Source: a bacterium
GTDB taxonomy: Bacteria > Spirochaetota > Leptospiria > Leptospirales > Leptonemataceae
NCBI GenBank assembly: GCA_024742665.1
Contig: JANSYA010000001.1
Coordinates: forward strand, 1,567,001-1,631,000
Length of the DNA stretch: 64,000 nt
Direction: 5' to 3'
The translations under genes were made by a program, and so were the position numbers. Below are positions 25,414 to 33,742 of this stretch, piece by piece. The notes beneath the pieces were generated by a model. The model worked only from the letters and a program-made list of their open reading frames with translations, ran no database searches and was not told where the DNA came from. Within the stretch, counting starts at the first letter, position 1. Each line of letters begins with the position of its first letter.

Positions 25414-27103
25414 AGATCGCCGCCAGCAGCGCGCTCGCCCAGGCCAGGCTGCCGCATACGATCAGCAGGGAGACGTAGCCGCGATGAAAAGCCTGCGCGA
25501 TCGTCGCGCGTACGAGTTCGGCGCGTTCCGGTGCGAGCTCTTCCGGAATCTGAATCGCGCCGAGTTGGCCGCGGTCCGCCAGTAGTTTGGCCTCGATTCC
25601 CGGCGGAAGCGAAAGATCCTTAATATTCGGCGAATAAAAGCTTAAGAAGCTGGCGGTCAGCACCGCTCCGAGCAGCGCGATCGAAAGCAGGGAGGCGATG
25701 CGCGAAACGGCGTTGTTGATTCCCGAAGCCGTGCCGGTTAGATCGTCCGTGACCCGCAGAGCCCCGCGACTGACCGGTGAAATTACGCAGGCCATGCCGC
25801 TGCCCAGCAAACACAGTCCAGGCAGATAGTGCCAGGCGTAATAATTCCAGCGCCCCCCCGCGAAGCCCGGTGCTTCGCCGGACAGCACGGGACCCATCGC
25901 GACCGTGCCCGCGATCCAGAACATGCCCATGCCCGCCAGGGCCGTGCCGATCATTAAGAGCGGTCGCAAACCAAAGCGATCCGCAAGCATTCCTCCCGGA
26001 CCTGAGAGCAGCGCGATTAAGATGATCGTCGGCAAAAGCGCGATGCCCGCCGCCTGGGGCGGAAACTCCTGGATCTGCTGTAGATAAAAAATCGAGAAGG
26101 TCAGCGTGCCGTTCAGGGCGAAGTACAAACAAAGCGTAATCAAATTCGCGCCGATCACATCGCGCTGTTCGAATAAGCGTCCCGGGATCATGGGATGGCG
26201 CGCGCGGCGCTGCCAGAAGACGAAGGCCGTCAGGGCCCCGACGCCGCCGAGCGCGATGGCGGCGAGCTGCCCGTAAACGTCCGGGTTCTCTCTGGCTCCC
26301 GGCGCAAAAATCAGCACGTACGAAACGGCGCACAGCCCGATCCCCAGCAGGGCCGCTCCGACCCAGTCCGGCTGCGGGCGTGCGATAGATGGCCGCTGCG
26401 CGTTGACGCCGGTGTCGTCCTCGTCCGATATCGCCGCCGAAGCCGTAGCTGATATCGAAGCTGATGCCGGAATTGCGAACAGCGTTGTCGCCGCCGCCAG
26501 GCTGCCGAGTGGAATGACGATCGCGAAGATGGATCGCCAGCCGGCTTCGGCGACCAGGAAGCCTCCCAGCGGGGGGCCCATCGCGGCAGTCGCGGCGGAT
26601 ACGCCGGCCCAGACTCCGATGGCCAGGCCGCGATCGGCTTCGCGAAAGTGGGTTTGAATCAGCGCCAGACTGCCGGGAATCATGAGCGCGCCGCCGAGGC
26701 CCTGGCAGGCCTGGGTCGCGATCAGATGCGGAATACCGGGAACCAGAGCCGAGGCTGCGCCGCTGACGGTAAACAAAACGATGCCCAAAAGAAAGATCCG
26801 GCGCCGGCCGTAAATATCCGAAAGCGCCCCGCTCGCCGGCAGCAGGGCCGACTCCACGAGCAGGTGGGCGTTCATGACCCACTGGACGGCGCTCAGGTCC
26901 GCGGCGAAGCCCGCTTGAATGGCGGGCAGGGCGACCCCCAGAGCCGAACCCAGCAGGAAGGCGGTGCTGCTGGCGAGAATCAAAGCCGCCAGAATCGCCA
27001 GTCCGCGGGGCGAGCGCAGCGCGAAGATCCGGGGGGCGGCATCGAACATAAGCAATTCGGCGGGCGTCGAATGCAGTGCATAGACAAAAAAAGGCCCCGG
27101 CAT
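25328..27103 (-). CDS. MFS transporter, DHA2-like (14-helix drug efflux type)
   Basis: A 591-residue permease with 14 likely helices. It shows the MFS motif A-like stretch GALSDIYGRRRIFLLG between helices 2 and 3, and ACQGLGGALMIPGSLALI near helix 4-5, which is typical of DHA2/EmrB drug exporters. The substrate is unknown. A spacer with Ala/Ser/Asp at about residues 215-245 lies at the usual central loop. Start ATG 27103 is used here; ATG 27049, directly before the first helix, is also possible and would leave a larger divergent promoter region. The 3' end lies 86 bp inside the SLC13 gene in antisense. Confidence 0.88.
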   Translation of the reverse strand: MPGPFFVYALHSTPAELLMFDAAPRIFALRSPRGLAILAALILASSTAFLLGSALGVALPAIQAGFAADLSAVQWVMNAHLLVESALLPASGALSDIYGRRRIFLLGIVLFTVSGAASALVPGIPHLIATQACQGLGGALMIPGSLALIQTHFREADRGLAIGVWAGVSAATAAMGPPLGGFLVAEAGWRSIFAIVIPLGSLAAATTLFAIPASASISATASAAISDEDDTGVNAQRPSIARPQPDWVGAALLGIGLCAVSYVLIFAPGARENPDVYGQLAAIALGGVGALTAFVFWQRRARHPMIPGRLFEQRDVIGANLITLCLYFALNGTLTFSIFYLQQIQEFPPQAAGIALLPTIILIALLSGPGGMLADRFGLRPLLMIGTALAGMGMFWIAGTVAMGPVLSGEAPGFAGGRWNYYAWHYLPGLCLLGSGMACVISPVSRGALRVTDDLTGTASGINNAVSRIASLLSIALLGAVLTASFLSFYSPNIKDLSLPPGIEAKLLADRGQLGAIQIPEELAPERAELVRATIAQAFHRGYVSLLIVCGSLAWASALLAAIFIRRKARSQESAESPAATESNSGASRLS

Positions 27104-27215
27104 TTTGCTTGACCCGCGGGCTTCGCGCTCCTTTCTTCAAAAGAGGCGGACAGGTGCAGTCATTCGCGGATGCGGCGTTCAGCGCAGCGGCGAATTCGCT
27201 TCGAGAGTAATCATA

Positions 27216-27716
27216 ATGAAACAACACAATCATCATCGGAATGCGGTTTCGCGTCGGTCATTTCTGGTCCTGGCGGCAATGCTCGCCGGACTGGTCACTG
27301 TGAATACCGGCGCTGTGCTGCACGCGCAAAAAGGCGCGGTGACCGTGGACTGGAAAAAACTGCGGGAGCTGAACTATCAAACCGGCAAGATGTCCGCCGA
27401 CATTCGCCGCTTAAACGGGAAGCTGGTGAAGGTGCCGGGCTTTATGGTCCCGCTCGAAGATGAACAGGAAGCCGTGACTGAATTCTTGCTCGTGCCCTAT
27501 CCCCAGGCCTGCATTCACGTACCCGCGCCGCCGCCGAATCAAATCGTGCACGTAAAAATGAAGCGGGGAAAAAAGGCGAAGGTCTATTACTATGAGCCGA
27601 TCTGGATCTACGGCACTTTGAAAATCGAGAAGGCCAGCAGCATCTACGCTGAATCTTCTTATACTCTCGACGGCAGCAAAGCCGAGCTCTATGCGGAGCC
27701 CTTCGAAGAATATTGA
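27216..27716 (+). CDS. DUF3299 exported protein of a zinc-uptake-type operon
   Basis: A 166-residue protein with a twin-arginine-like signal (NAVSRRSFLVLAAMLAG). The mature part carries the DUF3299 core: VKVPGFMVPLEDEQEAVTEF followed by LLVPYPQACIHVPAPPPNQ. DUF3299 proteins are commonly encoded with DUF2796 proteins and an ABC transporter; in Vibrio cholerae the comparable ZrgABCDE system imports zinc. The start is ATG 27216; the frame is open farther upstream into the MFS promoter region. The stop codon lies inside the first unit of a 13-bp tandem repeat. It heads a four-gene set running to 30579. Confidence 0.85.
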   Translation: MKQHNHHRNAVSRRSFLVLAAMLAGLVTVNTGAVLHAQKGAVTVDWKKLRELNYQTGKMSADIRRLNGKLVKVPGFMVPLEDEQEAVTEFLLVPYPQACIHVPAPPPNQIVHVKMKRGKKAKVYYYEPIWIYGTLKIEKASSIYAESSYTLDGSKAELYAEPFEEY

Positions 27717-27768
27717 TCGAGAATACTGATCGAGAATACTGATCGAGAATATTGATCGAGAATATTGA
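27711..27768. repeat. 13-bp tandem repeat overlapping the DUF3299 stop codon
   Basis: Four full units and a partial fifth of TAYTGATCGAGAA occupy 27711-27768 (27711, 27724, 27737, 27750, then TATTGA). The first unit contains the last Tyr codon and TGA stop of the DUF3299 gene, so each copy repeats the gene's end. The period is not a multiple of three. Confidence 0.92.
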
Positions 27769-27811
27769 AATACAGAACCCGCGTATCTACAGCGCGAGCG
27801 GAGCCCCTTTA

Positions 27812-28468
27812 ATGTACACAAAAAGTCAGCTAATTTCACGAGGGCGGTTCGCCGTCTCCGGCCGGACGCTCATATGCACTGTGCTGCTTTTCGCCGGTCT
27901 CTTATTCGGGGCCTGCGAGCCCGGCGAACACCACCACCATCATCAGGATGGCGCGCATGTACACGGCGTCGTTCGCCTCAGCGTCGCCATCGACGGCGAA
28001 AAGCAGCTGGGCGTTGAATTGCACGCGCCGGCCGAAAGCATTTACGGATTCGAGCACAGCGCTCGGTCCGGCGAAGATCAGGCGCGCCAGACGCAGGCTC
28101 TGGAGCGGCTGAAAAAAGATTTCGCCGCCCTGCTGGGTCTGGACGCGCAGGCCGGCTGTCGCATTGCGTCCTCGGTCGTGGAAGTGCATGGCGAAGACGA
28201 TCATGACGGCGGACACGATCACGGCGAAGACCACGGCCATCATCACGATGACGATCACGACAAAGCGGTGTCCGGCGAACACAGCGAAGTCCACGTTGAG
28301 TACGTATACGAGTGCGAACGCGCGATTAGCGAAACGGAGTTACGCCCGACTCTGCACGCGGCCTTTGGCGGCATTCAAACGATTCAGGTGCAGATTCTCG
28401 GCGACAATCGCCAGGAAAGCTCCGTGATTACGCGAGCAGGCGCCGAAGACGCACGCATCCAGCTCTAG
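27812..28468 (+). CDS. His-rich DUF2796 (ZrgA-like) zinc-binding lipoprotein
   Basis: A 218-residue protein with a signal ending LLFGAC, a lipobox-like site. Mature residues begin with a run of five His, then HVHGVVRLSVAIDGEKQLGV, the DUF2796 signature, and later a dense Asp/His segment (HGEDDHDGGHDHGEDHG and more). DUF2796/ZrgA proteins act as periplasmic or surface zinc collectors for ABC importers. Here it would feed the ATPase and permease downstream. ATG 27812; the frame stays open upstream through the repeat but without a signal peptide. Zinc control by a Zur box is expected, but I could not find a convincing site. Confidence 0.85.
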   Translation: MYTKSQLISRGRFAVSGRTLICTVLLFAGLLFGACEPGEHHHHHQDGAHVHGVVRLSVAIDGEKQLGVELHAPAESIYGFEHSARSGEDQARQTQALERLKKDFAALLGLDAQAGCRIASSVVEVHGEDDHDGGHDHGEDHGHHHDDDHDKAVSGEHSEVHVEYVYECERAISETELRPTLHAAFGGIQTIQVQILGDNRQESSVITRAGAEDARIQL

Positions 28469-28570
28469 CATTCGCAAGATTGCACGGATGGCCCGAATCC
28501 AGGGGGCGTCCGTCTGTTCGCTCGCGGGCGGGAGTGACTGGCTAAACTTTGTTTGGGAGAACTATAAGCA

Positions 28571-29311
28571 TTGAATCCGGCAGACAGTCCTTGTATTGAA
28601 ATCGAAAATTTGCGTTTCGCGTACGGCGCGAATAAAAAGAAGCGAAAAGCGCCGGGCGAGCCGGTTGTGCTCGACGTTCCGGAGTTTCGCATGCAGCGAG
28701 GAGAACGTGTCTTTTTGCACGGTCCGAGCGGCAGCGGCAAAACGACTCTGCTCGGTTTGCTCGGCGGCGTGCTGGATATTCCGGCCGGCGGTCGCGTGGG
28801 CGTGCTGGGGCAGGATCTAGCGACGCTCTCTTCGGCGGCGCGCGACGCTTTTCGCGGCTCGCATATGGGCTATATCTTTCAGATGTTCAATCTGATTCCC
28901 TATTTGAGCGTCGTCGAAAATATAACGCTGCCCTGTCGCCTGAACGCCGATCGTCGCGCGCGTCTGAAGGGACGCGAGGCCTCGGAGGTCGCGCAGGAGC
29001 TTGCCGATCATCTGGGAATCGCAGACTATCTTAATTCGCCGGTGACGCGGCTGTCGGTCGGACAGCAGCAGCGCGTCGCGGCGGCCCGGGCGTTGATCGG
29101 CGATCCCGAACTGATTATCGCGGACGAGCCGACCTCGGCCCTCGACACGGATCGTCGCGAGAATTTTATCGAGCTGCTATTTCAACGCTGCCAGGCGAGC
29201 GGGGCGAGCGTTTTATTCGTAAGCCACGATCACGGGTTGCGTTCGCTCTTTGATCGCGACGTGTCGCTCGCGGAAATCAACCAGGCCCGTTCGACAGAGG
29301 TGAGCGTATGA
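28571..29311 (+). CDS. ABC transporter ATP-binding protein (MacB/LolD type)
   Basis: A 246-residue ATPase with Walker A GPSGSGKTT, signature LSVGQQQRVAAARAL, Walker B LIIADEPTSALD and a switch histidine in FVSHDH. It belongs to the FtsE/LolD/MacB branch that partners FtsX-like permeases. Start is TTG 28571 with a GGGAG-like site upstream. Its stop overlaps the permease start by ATGA (29308-29311). Together with DUF2796 and DUF3299 it makes up a Zrg-like zinc uptake set; an alternative is lipoprotein or peptide export, as for other MacB-type systems. Confidence 0.92.
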   Translation: MNPADSPCIEIENLRFAYGANKKKRKAPGEPVVLDVPEFRMQRGERVFLHGPSGSGKTTLLGLLGGVLDIPAGGRVGVLGQDLATLSSAARDAFRGSHMGYIFQMFNLIPYLSVVENITLPCRLNADRRARLKGREASEVAQELADHLGIADYLNSPVTRLSVGQQQRVAAARALIGDPELIIADEPTSALDTDRRENFIELLFQRCQASGASVLFVSHDHGLRSLFDRDVSLAEINQARSTEVSV

Positions 29312-30579
29312 GTTTCGGGGGTTTATTAAAGCTGGCGCTGCAGTCGATTCGCAATCGCAGCCTGACCACGGGATTGACCGTGCTTTCGATCGCGCTATCG
29401 GTCGCGCTTTTGATCGGCGTGGAGCATATACGCACGAGCGCTCGCGCAAGCTTTCAGGGTACGATCAGCCAGACCGATCTGATCGTCGGCGCGCGCAGCG
29501 GTCCCATTCAGCTTTTATTATACAGCGTCTTTCACATGGGATCCGCGACGAGCAATATCGATTTCGAATCCTACAAACACTTTCGCGACCACCCCGCCGT
29601 CGAATGGACGATCCCGATTTCTCTCGGCGACAGCCATCGCGGCCATCGCGTCGTCGCGACCGATCAGAATTTCTACGAACACTATCGCTTTCGCGGAGAC
29701 CGTCAGATTGAATTCGCAGAGGGGCGGGCGTCTGCGGGCGTCTTTGACGTGGTGCTCGGCAGCGAAGTCGCCGCGAAGCTTGGCTACCAGATCGGCAAAA
29801 AAATCGTGCTCAGCCACGGCATGTCTTCGATCGGACTCTTAAATCACGACGACAAACCCTTTACGGTCGTCGGCATTCTGGAGCGAACCTCGACGCCGGT
29901 GGATCGCTCGCTCTATATCAGTCTGGAAGGCATGGAGGCGATCCACATCGACTGGCAGTCCGGCGCCCCGCCCATGTTCGGCGAAGAGGTCGCGGCCGAT
30001 GAAATCGATCCGGCGCAGCTCAAAGTCGAACAGCTGACAGCCTTTTTATTGCGCAGCAAGTCGCGCGTGCTGACTCTTCGCTTGCAGCGGGAAGTCAATA
30101 CTTTCGAACAGGAGGCCCTGCTGGGAATCATTCCTGGCGTGACTTTGAGCGAACTCTGGCAGAGCATCGGCTACGCGGAAGCCGCGCTGCTGATTGTGAC
30201 CTTTATCGTCGTATTGGTCGGACTGACCGGAATGCTAATGTCGATTTATACGACATTAAACGAACGCCGCCGCGAAATGGCGATTCTGCGTTCCCTGGGC
30301 GCCGGCCCGCGCAAGATTCTGGCCCTGTTCGTACTCGAATCGGGCCTGCTGAGCATCGGCGGCTGTATATTGGGAGTCGTGCTGGTGTACGTGGCGCTCT
30401 TTTTCGCGCAGCCGATCGTCGAGAACCAGATGGGCCTTTATCTGTCGATCGACGTGCTATCGCCGATTGAATTCGCCTATCTCGGCGGGGTGGTGCTGGC
30501 GGGCTTTCTGATCGGCCTGGTGCCGGCCGTGCGCGCCTATCGCAACGCCCTGGCCGACGGCCTGACGATTCGAGTTTAA
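29308..30579 (+). CDS. FtsX/MacB-like ABC permease
   Basis: A 423-residue permease with one N-terminal helix (about 17-35), a large extracytoplasmic domain (about 40-280) and three C-terminal helices, the MacB/FtsX topology. The C-terminal part has ERRREMAILRSLGAGPRKIL, the coupling-helix region that contacts the ATPase. It is coupled to the upstream ATPase gene by a 4-bp overlap and ends the zinc-type operon. It differs from ZnuB-type zinc permeases, as is also true for the Zrg system. Confidence 0.9.
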   Translation: MSFGGLLKLALQSIRNRSLTTGLTVLSIALSVALLIGVEHIRTSARASFQGTISQTDLIVGARSGPIQLLLYSVFHMGSATSNIDFESYKHFRDHPAVEWTIPISLGDSHRGHRVVATDQNFYEHYRFRGDRQIEFAEGRASAGVFDVVLGSEVAAKLGYQIGKKIVLSHGMSSIGLLNHDDKPFTVVGILERTSTPVDRSLYISLEGMEAIHIDWQSGAPPMFGEEVAADEIDPAQLKVEQLTAFLLRSKSRVLTLRLQREVNTFEQEALLGIIPGVTLSELWQSIGYAEAALLIVTFIVVLVGLTGMLMSIYTTLNERRREMAILRSLGAGPRKILALFVLESGLLSIGGCILGVVLVYVALFFAQPIVENQMGLYLSIDVLSPIEFAYLGGVVLAGFLIGLVPAVRAYRNALADGLTIRV

Positions 30580-30744
30580 TCCCGGCGGCCGGCCGCCGGA
30601 ATCTTTTACACCTCAGCGCCGGAGAAAGCCGCGCTGTATGGCGTGGTTTCAGGCTCTGAATCTTTCGTTGCGCTGCTCCGGCTTTTTGCGGTGGCGCGGG
30701 GTTATCGCTTGCCTGCGCGCGCCACGCTTGAGACCAACGCGGCT

Positions 30745-32079
30745 ATGGTTGAATCCTCCCGGCTGCGTCAGATCTTTACGCTATCGCTGCCGATTATCGG
30801 CGGCATGATTTCCCAGAACGTTTTGAACCTGGTCGATACGGCCATGGTCGGAACCCTGGGCGCGCCCGCGATCACGGCCGTCGGCATCGGCGGCTTTTTG
30901 AATTTCTGGTCGATCTCTTTGATTCTCGGAATTTCCGCGGGGGTGCAGGCGATGGCCGCCCGGCGCATGGGCGAAGGCCGCGAGAGCGAAGCGGCGCTTT
31001 CCCTGAACGGCGGGATTTTGATCGCCCTGGGCGTGGGTCTGCCGCTTGGAGTGGGGCTCTCGGCGCTGACGCCGTATTTTTTCCCGTATCTGTACGACGA
31101 TCCGGAAGTGATCGCCGCCGGCGTGCCGTACCTGCAGGCGCGCCTGGCCGCGTCTTTCGCGGTCGGGATTAACTTCAGCTTTCGCGGTTTCTGGAACGGC
31201 ATTCGTCAGTCGGGCGTGTACATGCGCACGCTGATCTTCATGCACGCGCTGAATATTCTGTTTAACTATATTTTTATTTTCGGTAACTTCGGCGCGCCGG
31301 CTCTCGGAGCCGGGGGAGCCGGTCTCGCTTCGGCGCTGTCCGTCGTATGCGGCAGCCTGTACTATACGGCGATGGGTTTCAGCCGCGCGCGTCACATGGG
31401 ATTCTTACAGGCCTGGCCGGACAGCGCCGGCTTTCGCACGCTCGTGCGGCTTTCGATTCCCAATAGCATTCAGCAGTTCTTTTTCTCCGGCGGCCTCACG
31501 GCCATGTTCTGGATCTTCGGTCAGATCGGAACTTTCGAAGCGGCCGCCGCGACGATCATCATCAACATCATGCTCGTCGCCTATTTGCCGGGCATGGGCA
31601 TGGGCCTGGCCGCCGCCACTCTAGTCGGCCAGGCTCTCGGCCGCGGCGAAATCGAGGACGCGCGGCGCTGGGGTTGGGAAGTCGTGCGCGTCGGCATGTT
31701 GATTCTGGGAGTGCTGGGACTGCCGATGATATTTTTTACGGATTATATCGTCGGTGTGTTTATTCAGTCGGAAGATGCGGCGACTGTCATCGATCTGGCG
31801 CGCACGCCCTTGCGACTGTCCGGGATCTTAATGTGCTTCGAGGCCGTCGGCCTGGTGCTCATGAACGCCTTGCTCGGAGCCGGCGACAGTCGCAGCGTGA
31901 TGCTCGCGTCTGTGGGGATGCAGTGGCTCCTGTTTTTGCCGGTCGCCTTTCTACTTGGACCGGTGCTGGGCTTCGGCCTCTTAACTCTCTGGTCGGCGAA
32001 CTTAAGCTATCGCATGCTGTTGGCCGGCGTATTCTTTATTTTGTGGCGCCGGGGGGGCTGGACGAATATTCAGGTATAA
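30745..32079 (+). CDS. MATE-family efflux transporter (copy 2)
   Basis: A 444-residue, 12-helix MATE protein. It begins MVESSRLRQIFTLSLPIIGGM, in the same register as the other MATE copy (21157-22521), and has GMGMGLAAATLVGQALGRGE in the second half. The frame is open upstream to GTG 30643, but that adds 34 residues not found in the paralogue, so I chose ATG 30745. It sits 165 bp after the ABC permease and may be independently expressed. Substrate unknown. Confidence 0.9.
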   Translation: MVESSRLRQIFTLSLPIIGGMISQNVLNLVDTAMVGTLGAPAITAVGIGGFLNFWSISLILGISAGVQAMAARRMGEGRESEAALSLNGGILIALGVGLPLGVGLSALTPYFFPYLYDDPEVIAAGVPYLQARLAASFAVGINFSFRGFWNGIRQSGVYMRTLIFMHALNILFNYIFIFGNFGAPALGAGGAGLASALSVVCGSLYYTAMGFSRARHMGFLQAWPDSAGFRTLVRLSIPNSIQQFFFSGGLTAMFWIFGQIGTFEAAAATIIINIMLVAYLPGMGMGLAAATLVGQALGRGEIEDARRWGWEVVRVGMLILGVLGLPMIFFTDYIVGVFIQSEDAATVIDLARTPLRLSGILMCFEAVGLVLMNALLGAGDSRSVMLASVGMQWLLFLPVAFLLGPVLGFGLLTLWSANLSYRMLLAGVFFILWRRGGWTNIQV

Positions 32080-32130
32080 GGGTCTGCCTTCAGGTGGAGT
32101 CCGTCAATTTTTGACCAGGAAGGATTGAGC

Positions 32131-32346
32131 ATGTTCAGCAGGATTATTAAGAGTCCATGGGTTTCACTGGCCTCGGGGCTTATTCTGATGGTCAGTTCGG
32201 GATTCGAAGTCTACTCGGAAATCGCGGACGCGAAGATCGGCGCCCATCACGGTCTATTGGTTTACGGTTTTGTGATGATCCTGCGAACCATTCCTGATCT
32301 CCATCATGGACTGGAGAACTTGGGCAGAGGTATGGGTGTTCGTTGA
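32131..32346 (+). CDS. Small two-helix membrane protein
   Basis: A 71-residue protein with two hydrophobic segments (about residues 10-30 and 38-55) separated by SEIADAKIGAHHG, and a His/Leu-rich end. AGGA lies at a good distance before ATG 32131. It may be a cytoplasmic-membrane protein with a short conserved loop. I cannot assign a function. It lies between a MATE gene and a convergent oxidoreductase gene. Confidence 0.65.
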   Translation: MFSRIIKSPWVSLASGLILMVSSGFEVYSEIADAKIGAHHGLLVYGFVMILRTIPDLHHGLENLGRGMGVR

Positions 32347-32363
32347 GCCCGCCGGGCCTACGC

Positions 32364-33482
32364 TCATAAATCGTTTTCCAGCACGATCTTGCCGACGGCG
32401 TCCCCGTTTTCATAATGCCGGTGTGCGTCGGCGGCCTGCGAAAACATAAAGCGCCGCGCGTCGATGCAGGGCCGCAGCAGGCCGGCGGTCGCGAGGCGGG
32501 CTGCGGCGCGCAGAATTTCTCCGTGGCGTTCGCGGCCTGTATCATCGTCAAAGAGCAGGGGCTGCAGCATAAAGATCACGTGCAGACTCGCTCCTTTTGA
32601 ATGCAGGGGACTCAGATCGTGAGTTGAGCGTGCGGCGATGGCACACACCCGGCCGCCGCGCTTGACCGCCGCAAACGAAGCGTCCAGACTTTCGCCGCCC
32701 ACCGTGTCGAAGACCAGGTCGAAGCCCGCGCCGCCGGTGCAGCGCTGAACGTAGGATTCCACGCTTTCGTTTTCGTATGCGATGGGCGTCGCTCCGAGCT
32801 CGGCGACGAAGCGCTGTTTGTGGGGCGTCGAGGCGGTGGCGAAGAGCCGATCGCTTTCGAATCCGGCGGCTCGCGCTAACTGCACGGCGACGTGGCCTAC
32901 GCCGCCCGCGCCGCCCTGGATCAGAATGCGTTCGGTTCGCGCTTTGTCCGCTTGCTGCCCGGGCTCGTCGTTTGCTTCCGGGCGATCGGCACTCGTCGCG
33001 CCAGCCGCCGTGTCCGGTTCGCGCAATCCCCCGCGATCGAAGAGCGCCTCCCACGCCGTGATCGTTACCAATGGCAGCGCCGCGGCCTGGGCGAAATCGA
33101 ATCCGGCCGGCATCTTCGCGAGCAAACGCGCGTCCACGAGCATGAATTCGGCGAGGGCGCCGCCGCTGCCGCGCACACCGCCGCAGCAGCCGTAGACCGC
33201 GTCGCCCGGACGCAGGCCTTCCGGGTGCGTCGCCGTTACGTCCGGCGCGAGGGCTTCGATGGTTCCCGCGACGTCGCCGTGCAGCACGGCCGGGTCCTCG
33301 GAAACGATGGGCAGCCCCTGGCGGATTTTTACGTCGACCGGGTTCAGACTCGTCGCGTGCACCCGGAGCAGGGCGTGGCCCGGAATCAGCTCCGGCACGG
33401 GAATCGAAGCGGGCTGCAAATTTTCCGCCGGTCCCTGGGATTTTAAGACGACGGCGCGCATTTGTTTCGACTGCTCAGACAT
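32364..33482 (-). CDS. Zinc-independent MDR oxidoreductase (quinone-reductase/alcohol dehydrogenase-like)
   Basis: A 372-residue medium-chain reductase. The N-terminal GroES-like part reads HALLRVHATSLNPVDVKIRQG, and ILIQGGAGGVGHVAVQLARAAG is the NAD(P)-binding motif. The structural and catalytic zinc cysteines are absent, as in quinone oxidoreductases. An insert of about 35 residues, rich in Glu/Asp/Ala, sits just before the Rossmann motif and is unusual. Start ATG 33482 (MSEQSKQ) is more likely than the upstream frame. The 5' region contains a 12-bp tandem repeat. Confidence 0.88.
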   Translation of the reverse strand: MSEQSKQMRAVVLKSQGPAENLQPASIPVPELIPGHALLRVHATSLNPVDVKIRQGLPIVSEDPAVLHGDVAGTIEALAPDVTATHPEGLRPGDAVYGCCGGVRGSGGALAEFMLVDARLLAKMPAGFDFAQAAALPLVTITAWEALFDRGGLREPDTAAGATSADRPEANDEPGQQADKARTERILIQGGAGGVGHVAVQLARAAGFESDRLFATASTPHKQRFVAELGATPIAYENESVESYVQRCTGGAGFDLVFDTVGGESLDASFAAVKRGGRVCAIAARSTHDLSPLHSKGASLHVIFMLQPLLFDDDTGRERHGEILRAAARLATAGLLRPCIDARRFMFSQAADAHRHYENGDAVGKIVLENDL

Positions 33483-33520
33483 ACGCCGCTCAGTTTCGGG
33501 CGAGTTCGCGCGCCGTCTAG

Positions 33521-33580
33521 ACGATTTTCTCAACGTATTTCTAAACGCTTTTCTAAACGATTTTCGAGACGCTTTTTGAT
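33521..33580. repeat. 12-bp degenerate tandem repeat
   Basis: Five units of about 12 bp at 33521, 33533, 33545, 33557 and 33569 follow the pattern ACGnnTTTCTAA, with two further weaker units after them. It is AT-rich against its surroundings and lies in the divergent region between the MDR gene and the GT4 gene. It may be a regulatory spacer or a slippage product. Confidence 0.75.
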
Positions 33581-33742
33581 TAGGCTTTTTCTAATCGCTT
33601 TCGCATCGCAGGTTTGCGCTTCGCACCCGGTAGCATCCCACCTGGCCTGCGCATGATATTTACCCGGTAGTCATGGGGCAGTCACATGACGGTCACAGAT
33701 TGAGAGCAGATTGTCGCCATCTCAGTAGAGGCAGGCAGCGCC

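Noticed and set aside
27152..27215. Zur operator before the zinc operon
   Set aside because: Short inverted stretches exist but none resembles a Zur box convincingly.
25620..27236. Long minus-strand frame of 538 codons over the MFS gene
   Set aside because: It is a shifted shadow of the transporter, with Arg-rich sequence typical of out-of-frame GC-rich DNA.
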